Shown here: positions 1 through 7,251 of the stretch, one piece after another
Layout of the letters: the number at the start of each line of letters is the position of its first letter
How positions within the stretch are numbered: position 1 is the stretch's first letter
NCBI GenBank assembly: GCA_964538505.1
Contig: CAZIDY010000001.1
Location: 248,001-312,000 of the forward strand
Source: Zeimonas sp964538505
GTDB taxonomy: Bacteria > Pseudomonadota > Gammaproteobacteria > Burkholderiales > Burkholderiaceae_E
DNA: 64,000 nt
Reading direction: 5' to 3'
Notes under the pieces: model-generated
Seen by the model: the letters and a program-made list of their open reading frames with translations, nothing else
Databases searched by the model: none
What the model was told of the DNA's origin: nothing
Position numbers and translations under genes: made by a program

Positions 1-962
1 AGACCGTGCGCAGCGTGCGAGCCGGGCTGAACGGGACCTCGCTGTCGGTGTCGAGCGACGGCCGTTACGTAGCGGCCGGTTCCTACGTGCCGCACACGAT
101 GGTGATCCTCGACGCCGACACGCTCGAGCCGGTGCGGCAGCTCGAGCTCGCCGGCGACGACCCGGACGGCGAATGGGTGGAGGCCGACGCCGGCATCATC
201 CTGGCGACGCCCTTCGCGAACGTGTTCATCGTCGCGCTCGAGCAGGCCGGGCAGGTGTGGATCGTCGATCTCGATCGGCCCGACTTTCCGATCACCGCGA
301 TCAAGGACGTCGGCAGGCACCTGCACGACGGTTTCCTCTCGCCCGACGGTCGCTATTTCGTCGTGTCGTCGTACGACGATCACCTGAATGCAGTGATCGA
401 TCTCCAGGAGAAGCGCATCGTGCGCAAGATCCCGGCGGGCTGCCAGCCGCATCTCGGATCGGGAGCGGTCGTGCAATCGAAGGGCCGGCTGCTCGGCATC
501 GGCACCAACATCGGCGAGGCCGACTGCAAGTCCTTCGAGGTCACGGTCTTCGACATGGAGAGCTTCGAGCTCGTCCGGCAGATTCCGGTCGTGGGGCCCA
601 CCGAGTCGCCCGCGGCGCACCCGGCAGCACCGTACATCATCGTCGACATCGTCGGAACGGGCCCGAACGCGAACAAGATCCAGCTGATCGACAAGGATTC
701 GCTCGAGGTCGTGCGTACGATCGAGGTGGCCGGTGCGCTCGCGCACTCGCATTTCCCCGAGTACACGGCGCGCGGTGATTTCTTCTACGTGAGCGCGCGT
801 TACCGGGGCGATCGCAGTCTCGGTGCGCCGGCCGGGCAACTGGTCATCTACGATTCACACACGCTCGCCGAGGTGAAGTCGATTCGGGTCGACGTACCGG
901 CTGGTGTGTTCTCGCGCGTACGGGCGCGCACTGTCGTCGTCGGTCTGCAGCCGACGATGTAG
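1..962 (+). CDS. Cytochrome-d1-domain (heme d1 beta-propeller) protein, 5' truncated
   Basis: The reading frame is open to the left edge, so the N-terminus is missing; the GTG at position 6 is probably internal. About 320 residues remain and show repeated beta-propeller blades (SSDGRYVAAG, LSPDGRYFVVSS). The layout resembles the d1 domain of NirF, NirN and NirS: a VPHTMVILDADTLEPV blade, then PHLGSG, then a blade ending in a valine-rich GVF...ARTVVVGL C-terminus. That ending fits NirF, the heme d1 biosynthesis protein, better than NirS, but the N-terminus needed to decide (cytochrome c motif or signal peptide) lies outside the window. It suggests a denitrifier. The next gene starts 23 bases downstream on the same strand and is not functionally related. 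Confidence 0.65.
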   Translation, partial: TVRSVRAGLNGTSLSVSSDGRYVAAGSYVPHTMVILDADTLEPVRQLELAGDDPDGEWVEADAGIILATPFANVFIVALEQAGQVWIVDLDRPDFPITAIKDVGRHLHDGFLSPDGRYFVVSSYDDHLNAVIDLQEKRIVRKIPAGCQPHLGSGAVVQSKGRLLGIGTNIGEADCKSFEVTVFDMESFELVRQIPVVGPTESPAAHPAAPYIIVDIVGTGPNANKIQLIDKDSLEVVRTIEVAGALAHSHFPEYTARGDFFYVSARYRGDRSLGAPAGQLVIYDSHTLAEVKSIRVDVPAGVFSRVRARTVVVGLQPTM

Positions 963-985
963 GCAAGCTGCATTCTGGAGAGCCC

Positions 986-1849
986 ATGCCGAACGAATAC
1001 CTGCGCTACGTCGACGAGCGCACCGAGCGTGCAATCGCCGAAGGCAACCTGCAGCCGATCGTCACCGAGGAAACCGCGCTGCTCGACGGCGGCCTGCGCT
1101 TTCTCGTTCGCTCGGTTTCGACACTCGCCGGCAAGAGCGCGTCGTTCCCGGGCGGTCCGCGCGATCCGAACTTCAATCCGTTCCTGTCGCCGGAGGCGGC
1201 GCTCGATCTCGGGCCACTCGGCGATCGGCACACGGCGATCCTGAACAAGTTCCCGGTTTCGAAGCGGCACGTCGTCATCGCGACGCAGGGTTTTCGCGAG
1301 CAGCTCGAGCCGCTCGATCGCTCCGATTTCGCGGCCCTCGCGCGGCTGCTCGTCGAGTCCGGCGGCCTCGGCTTCTACAACGGCGGCCCGGCAGCCGGCG
1401 CGAGCCAGCGGCACAAACACGTGCAATGGATTCCCGAGATGCCGGGCAACGCCACGCTGCGCGAATGGCTGCCGGGGCTGCCTTCCGATGCGCAGCCGCT
1501 GCAAACCGCTACGCACCCGCAGCTGAAGGCCCGGCACTGCTTCGTGCGCGTCGATTGCGCGCTCGGCCTTGCCGTCGATCGCGCAGCCGCGGGCCTGCAC
1601 GAGGCGTTCGGCTGTGCGCTCGAGCGACTGCAGCTGCGACCCGATGGCGATGGCCTGCTGCCGTCGTCGAACCTGCTCGTCTCCGATGGCTGGATGCTGC
1701 TCGTGCCGCGCAGTCGCGAGCATTTCGAGGAGATCTCGATCAACGCGCTCGCGTACGGCGGAACCTTCTTCGTGCGCGATCCGGTGAAGATCGAGGCGAT
1801 TCGTTCGACCGGGCCGCTGCGGGTGCTGTCGGAAGTGGGCCAACCGTAA
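986..1849 (+). CDS. ATP adenylyltransferase / Ap4A phosphorylase family protein
   Basis: A 287-residue protein of the HIT-superfamily Ap4A phosphorylase II type. This family splits diadenosine tetraphosphate with phosphate into ATP and ADP. The histidine-triad-like signature HKHVQ is at residues 143-147, inside the family motif G-A-S-Q-R-H-K-H-V-Q-W-I-P, and is preceded by NKFPVSKRHVVI (about 88-98), typical of this fold. The length fits bacterial members. The gene is probably cytosolic and involved in nucleotide clean-up under stress. It converges with the EamA gene, with 37 bases between the two stop codons. Confidence 0.85.
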   Translation: MPNEYLRYVDERTERAIAEGNLQPIVTEETALLDGGLRFLVRSVSTLAGKSASFPGGPRDPNFNPFLSPEAALDLGPLGDRHTAILNKFPVSKRHVVIATQGFREQLEPLDRSDFAALARLLVESGGLGFYNGGPAAGASQRHKHVQWIPEMPGNATLREWLPGLPSDAQPLQTATHPQLKARHCFVRVDCALGLAVDRAAAGLHEAFGCALERLQLRPDGDGLLPSSNLLVSDGWMLLVPRSREHFEEISINALAYGGTFFVRDPVKIEAIRSTGPLRVLSEVGQP

Positions 1850-1886
1850 CCGGGCACGGCGTTCGCGATGCCGACCGTCGCCTGGT

Positions 1887-2801
1887 TCAGCCTCCGGTTG
1901 CGGCTGGCCGCGCCGGCCTCGTGCGCCGATCGAGCAGCATCACCGCTGCGCCGCTGGCGCCGATCACCGCCATTCCGACGAAGCTCAGCGCGCTCGGCAG
2001 TTGGCCGAAGAAGCCCCATCCGGCAAGCGTCGCCCAGAAAATCTGCAGGAAGATCAGCGGTGCAATGAACGACGCGCTCGACCAGTAGTACGCGCGCACC
2101 CAGAACCACTGGCTGACCATGCCGGTCACGCCGAGCGAGGCGAGCAGCGCGATCTGCCGCGAATCGAGCGACTCGGGCCAGCCGCCCCAGGCGCCCTGCA
2201 GCGGGAGCACCGTGGCCGAGACGGCGGCGCCGACGAGCGAGCTGAGGAAGATCGTCGCCAGCGAGCTCTCGCGGATCGCGAGCGTGCGCGTGAGCAGCTG
2301 GAATGCGATGTTGCACAGGACCGTGAGCAGCACGAACACGATACCGATCGGATCGAGGTTCGCGCCGGGGCGCACGACGAGCAGCATGCCGGCGAAGCCG
2401 AGTGTCGCGCCAAGCCATCGGGGCCAGCCGACGCGTTCCCCCAGCAGCGGACCGGCCAGCAGCATCACGGCGAACGGCGCGATGAAGTTGATGGCCGTCG
2501 CGTCCGCCTGCGGAAGCCGGCCGAGCGCGGTGAAGAAGAACAGCGTGAAACCCGCCAGCGACAGGCCGCGCAGCAGTTGCAGCCCCGGGCGCTCGGTTCG
2601 CCACAGCGCCGCGCCGAGCGTCGGCGCGAAAAAAACGAGCATCAGCAGTGCGTGACCGGCGTGGCGCACGAGCGAGACGAGCGGGATGCCGATCTCCGTT
2701 GCCAGTTGCTTGCCGGTGGCGTCGAGCAGAACGAAGCAGATCTGCGCCGCGCTGAGATACGCGAGCGCACGCAAGGGACGCTCGCCGTGCGCAGGTTTCA
2801 A
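1887..2801 (-). CDS. EamA/DMT-family inner-membrane transporter
   Basis: A 304-residue polytopic protein with about ten hydrophobic segments in two homologous halves, the usual layout of drug/metabolite transporter (EamA) exporters. The segment ADATAINFIAPFAVMLLAGPLLGERV is the end of the first EamA repeat, and APLIFLQIFWATLAGWGFFG is its counterpart in the second half. The substrate cannot be inferred. The start shown is a TTG whose last two bases overlap the folA stop codon, so it is probably translationally coupled to folA. No ATG is available near the N-terminus. Confidence 0.8.
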   Translation of the reverse strand: MKPAHGERPLRALAYLSAAQICFVLLDATGKQLATEIGIPLVSLVRHAGHALLMLVFFAPTLGAALWRTERPGLQLLRGLSLAGFTLFFFTALGRLPQADATAINFIAPFAVMLLAGPLLGERVGWPRWLGATLGFAGMLLVVRPGANLDPIGIVFVLLTVLCNIAFQLLTRTLAIRESSLATIFLSSLVGAAVSATVLPLQGAWGGWPESLDSRQIALLASLGVTGMVSQWFWVRAYYWSSASFIAPLIFLQIFWATLAGWGFFGQLPSALSFVGMAVIGASGAAVMLLDRRTRPARPAATGG

Positions 2802-3373
2802 GCGGCCGCCGCTGCGGTGCGCCGGTAGTCGACGATCGTGTAGCGCACGCCGCTCGCCGAGCGATGCTCGCGGCGTTCGACGACGCTCCAGCGCTGCGTA
2901 TCGAGTCCTTCGAAATACGTATCGCCGTCGACGTCGAGATCGATCTCGGTGACGACCGCTCGGTTCGCGAGCGGCAGCGCAGCGTCGAAGATCTGCGCGC
3001 CGCCGATCACGAATACCTCGTCGGTGGCGATCGCGGGATCGGGGCCCGGACGGGCAGCCGCTGCGATCGCTTCGTCGATCGACGCGGCGGTCTCCGCGCC
3101 GGTGAGCTCGCGCTGTGCGTCCCGCGTCACGACGATCGATCGTCGGTCGGGCAGGGCGCGCCCGATCGAGTCCCAGGTGCGTCGGCCCATCACGATCGCA
3201 TGGCCGGTCGTCAGCGCGCGGAAGTGTTTCAGTTCTTCCGGCAGGTGCCAGGGCAACCGCCCATCGGCGCCGATGACGCCATTGCGCGCACGAGCGACGA
3301 CGAGCGTGACGCGAGGACGCGTGATACGAGCTGGTGTGATGTCGGAGGCGGTCGCTTGCTCGGTGGTAGGCAT
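2798..3373 (-). CDS. folA: Dihydrofolate reductase
   Basis: A 191-residue DHFR that reduces dihydrofolate to tetrahydrofolate with NADPH. Visible family signatures are NGVIGADGRLPWHLPEEL (about 31-48) with the acidic active-site residue in the helix after PWHLP, the NADPH-binding MGRRTWDSIGRALPDR (62-77), and VFVIGGAQIFDAALP. The N-terminus carries about 20 residues more than typical bacterial enzymes, and no alternative start codon lies closer to the conserved core. A promoter-like sequence ends almost at the ATG, so the message may be leaderless. thyA, often its neighbour in related bacteria, is here 27 kb away on the same strand. Confidence 0.95.
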   Translation of the reverse strand: MPTTEQATASDITPARITRPRVTLVVARARNGVIGADGRLPWHLPEELKHFRALTTGHAIVMGRRTWDSIGRALPDRRSIVVTRDAQRELTGAETAASIDEAIAAAARPGPDPAIATDEVFVIGGAQIFDAALPLANRAVVTEIDLDVDGDTYFEGLDTQRWSVVERREHRSASGVRYTIVDYRRTAAAAA

Positions 3374-3409
3374 GCGGCCGATTGTAGCGGGCCGGATGCC
3401 CGCGTCAGC
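3374..3409 (-). promoter_or_regulatory. Candidate sigma70 promoter of folA
   Basis: Read on the minus strand, CTGACG (3408-3403) and TACAAT (3386-3381) are separated by 16 bases. The expected transcription start (about 3374) lies directly next to the folA ATG at 3373, leaving almost no 5' leader. The -10 is good and the -35 moderate (four of six). This would give folA its own promoter downstream of the catabolic island. Confidence 0.4.
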
Positions 3410-3444
3410 GGGGGGCGCACGGCCCGGCGCGCCCCTGCGCTGCT

Positions 3445-3846
3445 TCAGCGCGGTACGACCGCGGTTGCCTCGAGCTCGATCTTGCCCGGGTTGTCGAGCA
3501 GGTCGGACACGAAGATCATGCTCATCGCCGGATAGTGCGTGCCCATGTGCTCGCGCCAGATCTTGCCGAGCTCGCGGCGTGCCGCCATGTACGCCGGCTT
3601 GTCGCAGCAGTAGGCCGTCATGCGGCAGATGTGATGCGGCTCGGCGCCGGCCTCGGCGAGCACCGCCTTGATGTTGCGCAGCGCCTGGTCGAACTGCGGC
3701 GCGACCTCTTCCGACTGGAACTTCTGCTGTTCGTCCCAGCCCACCTGGCCGGCGACGAAGATGATGCGTCCGGCGTCGACCTCGATGCCGTTGGCGTAGC
3801 CGATGGGCGCAGCCCATCCCTCTGGAAGCAGTGCTCTCATTGTCAT
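3445..3846 (-). CDS. Rid (YjgF/YER057c/UK114) family protein lacking the usual arginine
   Basis: A 133-residue single-domain Rid protein: GRIIFVAGQVGWDE at the N-terminal strands, FDQALRNIKAVLAEAGAEP in the helix, and a C-terminal IELEATAVVPR. Classical RidA hydrolyses reactive enamine/imine intermediates using an arginine in the C-terminal A-R-S segment. Here the equivalent segment reads YPAMSMIFV, with methionine in place of the arginine, so enamine deaminase activity is doubtful and it may belong to a non-RidA subfamily. The ATG at 3846 is chosen because a GAGAG element lies about six bases upstream; an ATG two codons later is possible. It lies just downstream of the ferritin-like and kor genes, in the same orientation. 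Confidence 0.8.
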   Translation of the reverse strand: MTMRALLPEGWAAPIGYANGIEVDAGRIIFVAGQVGWDEQQKFQSEEVAPQFDQALRNIKAVLAEAGAEPHHICRMTAYCCDKPAYMAARRELGKIWREHMGTHYPAMSMIFVSDLLDNPGKIELEATAVVPR

Positions 3847-3865
3847 GGTCTCTCGATACGGATGT

Positions 3866-4387
3866 TCAATCTGTGTAGCGCGGCGGGTCGGGATCATCGG
3901 CCCAGTTGCGATCGGGTTTCGGCGTCTTTGCGAGCCACTTGCGGATCAGCTCGACGTGCTCGCGCTCTTCTTCCTGCAACTCGAGCGCGGCCTTGCGCAC
4001 CGGTTCGGTGGTGGCCACTTCGGCGATCTGCGCGAAGAAGCGCTCGGCCCGCTCTTCGCTTTCGAGCGCGAGCGTGAGCGCGTGAAACGGCTGCATCAGG
4101 TAGTGCACTTCATCGATCGGCACCGTTTCGGGTGCCTCGAAGCCTTCCCACGTGGGGCGTGCCGTGATCGGACCGGGCATCTCGCTCCAGCCCATCTCCG
4201 ACATGATCTGGTCGGCGTGCTTGCCCTCGATCTCGGCCATCTTGCGAAAGAGCGCCGCGACCTCGAGGTTGTTGTGCGTTTCCATCGCGTCGGCGAACTC
4301 GGCGTAGCGCGCCGCCGCGTCGAGCTCCATCTGCAGTGCCTGGCGCATGAAGTCGTGCAGCGTTCCCGGGACTCGATCGGGATTCAT
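3866..4387 (-). CDS. Ferritin-like diiron protein (rubrerythrin-type four-helix domain)
   Basis: A 173-residue protein with two helix pairs carrying the ferritin-like ligand pattern: E21 in MELDAA, E54-x-x-H57 in EIEGKH, a glutamate around 109-111 in LESEER, and E141-x-x-H144 in EREH. There is no rubredoxin CxxC domain, so it is not a complete rubrerythrin. Family members reduce peroxide or O2 or handle iron. The ATG overlaps the korB stop (ATGA), indicating cotranscription and coupling with kor. Protection of the oxygen-sensitive benzoyl-CoA reductase and Kor is a reasonable but untested role. A Lys/Pro/Asp-rich tail follows the domain. Confidence 0.8.
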   Translation of the reverse strand: MNPDRVPGTLHDFMRQALQMELDAAARYAEFADAMETHNNLEVAALFRKMAEIEGKHADQIMSEMGWSEMPGPITARPTWEGFEAPETVPIDEVHYLMQPFHALTLALESEERAERFFAQIAEVATTEPVRKAALELQEEEREHVELIRKWLAKTPKPDRNWADDPDPPRYTD

Positions 4388-5235
4388 AGCGCGAACTCCG
4401 CGGCGAGCTCTTCCACCGTCTTCGTGGCCGGCTTGCCGCCGAGCGGATGCGGTTTGCGGCTGCCGGCGAACAGCACGCCGATGTTGAAGCCGTCGTCGGT
4501 CATCAGGCGCCGTGCGGCACGCGCTGCATCGTCGGTGGGTCCGACCGGCGACGGGCGCGCGATGTTCTTCCACTCCCGCTGCTCGGGCCGGAAGGTCACG
4601 CAGGGGCTGAGGATCTCGATGAAAGCGAAGCCCGGGTGGCGGATCGCTTCGGCGATGATCTCGGCCGTTCCGTTCGGGTCGCCGGCGAAGGCGCGTGCGA
4701 CGAAGCTCGCGCCCGAGGCCAGTGCGATGACGAGCGGGTGAAAGGTGCGCATTCCGGTGCCGCCCGGCTGCAGCTTGGAATCCCAGTCGGGCTCGGTGGT
4801 CGGCGACGGCTGGCCTTTGGTCATGCCGTAGACCTGGTTCTCCATCACGATGTACGTGAGGTCGACGTTGCGCCGGCACGCGTGCATGAAGTGGTTGCCG
4901 CCGATCGAGAAGCCGTCGCCGTCGCCGCCGGCAGCGATCACCGTCAGCTCGGGGCGGGCCACTTTCAGTCCGGTGGCCGCCGCGAGCGCGCGACCGTGCA
5001 CGCCGTGAAAGCCGTAGCACGAGGTGTACGCGGGAATGCGCGACGAGCAGCCGATGCCGGAGACGACTGCCACCATCTCGGGCGGCGCGCCATGCATCGC
5101 GAGTGCCTTCGTCACCGACCCGAGCACGGAGTAGTCGCCGCAGCCGGGGCACCACACCGGCTTGTAGGCGGACTTGTAGTTCGCCGCGGAAAGCGGCTTC
5201 TTGCCCGCTTCGGCGGGTGTGACGACGTCGTTCAT
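4384..5235 (-). CDS. korB: 2-oxoacid:ferredoxin oxidoreductase, beta subunit
   Basis: A 283-residue thiamine-diphosphate subunit. It starts the catalytic core with WCPGCGDYSVLGSVTKAL (C29 and C32) and has GIGCSSR (C63), cluster or cofactor-site cysteines of this family. The TPP/Mg2+ motif is GGDGDGFSIGGNHF (about 103-116), followed by VMENQVYGMTKGQPSPTT. In Thauera-type anaerobes KorAB oxidises 2-oxoglutarate to succinyl-CoA and reduces the ferredoxin that feeds benzoyl-CoA reductase. The ATG at 5235 is preferred: it overlaps the korA stop as ATGA and has GGAG six bases upstream. An in-frame ATG four codons earlier exists. Confidence 0.9.
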   Translation of the reverse strand: MNDVVTPAEAGKKPLSAANYKSAYKPVWCPGCGDYSVLGSVTKALAMHGAPPEMVAVVSGIGCSSRIPAYTSCYGFHGVHGRALAAATGLKVARPELTVIAAGGDGDGFSIGGNHFMHACRRNVDLTYIVMENQVYGMTKGQPSPTTEPDWDSKLQPGGTGMRTFHPLVIALASGASFVARAFAGDPNGTAEIIAEAIRHPGFAFIEILSPCVTFRPEQREWKNIARPSPVGPTDDAARAARRLMTDDGFNIGVLFAGSRKPHPLGGKPATKTVEELAAEFAL

Positions 5236-6965
5236 CGGTTTCTCCATTCGACGATGGCATCGGCGAGCTCGCCCGGGCGCAGCGGCAGCGGACCGGGGCG
5301 ATGGAAGCTCTGCGGCTTGCCGGGCAGGTCGTAGACCGAGCGCAGGTAGCGCAGCAGCTGGGCCGAGTGGTTCTGTTCGACGACGAGCACGCGCTGGACG
5401 CCGTCGAGTGCGCGTTCGAGTCGCTCGGGCAACGCCGGTGCGAGCAGTCGTAGCGCGATCAGGCGCGCACGGATGCCGCGCTCGGCCGCGCGCGCCAGCG
5501 CTTCGCGCACGACGCCGGTGACCGAGCCGAAGGTGATGACTGCGAGCTCGCCGTCGCCCTCGACGTCGGCCCAGGCCGAACCGTAGTCGTGCTTCATCAG
5601 CTTGCGTTCGCGCTTGTCGAGCTGCAACTGGTGATCGGCGCTCTGGCTGCTCGGTATGCCCGTCTCGGTGTGCTCGAGGCCGTCGGCGGTGTAGACCACG
5701 CCGGGCGTGCCCGGGATCGACATCGGCGAGACGCCGGATTCTGTGTTGCGGTAGCGCTTGAAGTCGGGCGCGTTCGCCTCGACGACAAGCCGCTCGGCGA
5801 CGACGCCGGTGTTCGCCGGTTCGTCGATGATGGCGCGTGACTGGCCCATGAACTGGTCGGAGAGCACGATCGCGGCCGTCTGCAGTTTCTCGGCCAGGTG
5901 CACCGCCCATTGCGTCGTCGCCAGGCAGTCGGAGATCGATGTGGGTGCGAGCACCAGGCGCGGCGCATCTCCGTGCAGGCCGTTCACCGCGTACGAGAGA
6001 TCGCTCTGCTCGCTCTTGGCGGGAATGCCGGTGGAAGGGCCGCCCCGCATGACGTCGACGACGACGACCGGAACCTCGGCAGTAATCGCCAGGCCCAGTG
6101 CTTCGGTCATCAGGGCAAGACCCGGCCCCGACGTAGCAGTGAGCGAGGGCACGCCGCCATACGACGCGCCGATGATCATGTTGATCGACGCGAGCTCGTC
6201 TTCGGCCTGCAGCAGCGTGCCGCCGATCTTGGTGAGTGCCGGCGACATCCACTCGAGCATCTCGGTGGCGGGCGTGATCGGGTAGGCGGCGACGAAGCGG
6301 ATGCCGCCGCGCAGTGCACCGAAGCCGGCGGCTTCGTTGCCGCTGATGAGCCAGCGTTTGCTGTCGCCGGCCGGCCGCTCGACGGCGGGCAGTGCGCCGA
6401 TTCCGACGCCTTTCTCGAAGCCGGCACGCAGTGCATCGACGTTCGCTGCAAGCGCCGCTTCGCCACGTTTCCACGAGCCGCGCAGCGCAGCTTCGAGCGC
6501 CTCGAGCGGAATACCGGCGATCGCGCCGGCAACGCCGAGCGCGACCATGTTCGTCCAGCTGCCGGGAATCGCCTTCGACATCTTCTTCAGCGGAACCGAC
6601 TCGGCGCGCGCGCCGTTCTTCAGGAACACCTCGGGTGCTTCGCCTTCGTCGGCGTCGCCGACGACGATCGCGTCGGAGCGCATCGGAATTTCATCGGCGA
6701 AACGATGGATGTTCTGCCAGTCGATGGCGAGCAGGAGGTCGAAGCTGTCGTCGAGCGAGTTGGTGGGTGCCGAGGCGAGCCGGATCAGCGCGGCGGCTTC
6801 ACCGCCGCGGATCTGCGGACCGCTCGTTCGCACCATCAGCCCGTACAGACCTGCCTTCGCGGCGGCGTCGAGCAGCAGCGTTCCGGCGGTCATGACGCCG
6901 CTGCCTCCGCTGCCCGCCATCGCGATCGAGATGCTGCGGCGCGTGCCGCGCGATGTGGTGTTCAT
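5232..6965 (-). CDS. korA: 2-oxoacid:ferredoxin oxidoreductase, fused gamma-alpha subunit
   Basis: A 577-residue fusion. The N-terminal part (about 1-190) is the gamma domain, with AMAGSGGSGVMTAGTLLLDAA and RTSGPQIRGGEAAALIRL. The rest is the alpha domain, with GFGALRGGIRFVAAYPITPATEM, the EDELASINMIIGASYGG segment and RGGPSTGIPAKSEQSDL. This two-gene layout without a separate ferredoxin subunit matches KorAB linked to anaerobic benzoate metabolism. The reading frame is open further upstream (possible start at 7040), but the FNR box centred at 7073.5 would place the transcription start near 7032, favouring the ATG at 6965. It is the first gene of kor-ferritin-Rid, divergent from had. Confidence 0.9.
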   Translation of the reverse strand: MNTTSRGTRRSISIAMAGSGGSGVMTAGTLLLDAAAKAGLYGLMVRTSGPQIRGGEAAALIRLASAPTNSLDDSFDLLLAIDWQNIHRFADEIPMRSDAIVVGDADEGEAPEVFLKNGARAESVPLKKMSKAIPGSWTNMVALGVAGAIAGIPLEALEAALRGSWKRGEAALAANVDALRAGFEKGVGIGALPAVERPAGDSKRWLISGNEAAGFGALRGGIRFVAAYPITPATEMLEWMSPALTKIGGTLLQAEDELASINMIIGASYGGVPSLTATSGPGLALMTEALGLAITAEVPVVVVDVMRGGPSTGIPAKSEQSDLSYAVNGLHGDAPRLVLAPTSISDCLATTQWAVHLAEKLQTAAIVLSDQFMGQSRAIIDEPANTGVVAERLVVEANAPDFKRYRNTESGVSPMSIPGTPGVVYTADGLEHTETGIPSSQSADHQLQLDKRERKLMKHDYGSAWADVEGDGELAVITFGSVTGVVREALARAAERGIRARLIALRLLAPALPERLERALDGVQRVLVVEQNHSAQLLRYLRSVYDLPGKPQSFHRPGPLPLRPGELADAIVEWRNR

Positions 6966-7066
6966 GCCTGTGGTGCCTGTTGCGTTGCGAGGATCTTTCG
7001 CGAGAGCGACGCCTTGCGACGTCGAGTGCATGGTTCGCACTTTGCGGCTGCCATGCCGGGAGGCCG

Positions 7067-7080
7067 TTGATTTGTATCAA
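7067..7080. promoter_or_regulatory. Perfect FNR/Anr-type box between korA and had
   Basis: TTGATTTGTATCAA is an exact match to the FNR/CRP-family consensus TTGAT-N4-ATCAA and is symmetric, so it can serve both directions. A class II position (centre at -41.5) predicts starts near 7032 for kor and 7115 for had-bcr. The -10 candidates at those spacings are weak (CAAAGT and CACGAT, three of six each), as is common at activator-dependent promoters. It fits anaerobic induction of both operons by an FNR homologue, as known for AcpR in Azoarcus. Confidence 0.7.
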
Positions 7081-7125
7081 GGCTTGCCGAGGCGCTTTGT
7101 TCCACGATGATCGGCATATACCGGC

Positions 7126-7149
7126 AATTCGGTACCGCAATACCGAATT
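7126..7149. promoter_or_regulatory. Inverted repeat, candidate operator upstream of had
   Basis: Perfect 9-bp arms, AATTCGGTA and TACCGAATT, are separated by six bases. The segment 7120-7147 also carries a loosely repeated ACCG(G)CAAT unit. It lies downstream of the predicted had transcription start and is AT-rich compared with its surroundings. This is a typical placement for a repressor operator in an operon leader. The cognate regulator is unknown; the Rrf2 protein at 30049 is one candidate. Confidence 0.45.
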
Positions 7150-7251
7150 TACAGGATACACAACGGCGGAAGCCCCCGTCAACGCGCCGGCGATGCACGT
7201 GCCGCGCAGCGGGCGGAGGTCTTTCACCAGCACCTGAAGGACCCGACTCCG

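Noticed and set aside
1..962. Calling the left-edge gene nitrite reductase NirS
   Set aside because: The C-terminus resembles NirF more than NirS, and the part with the cytochrome c motif is outside the window. Left as a d1-domain protein.
6966..7040. N-terminal extension of KorA starting at 7040
   Set aside because: The FNR box predicts transcription starting near 7032, downstream of 7040. The extra residues do not resemble the family, whose conserved start lies just after 6965.
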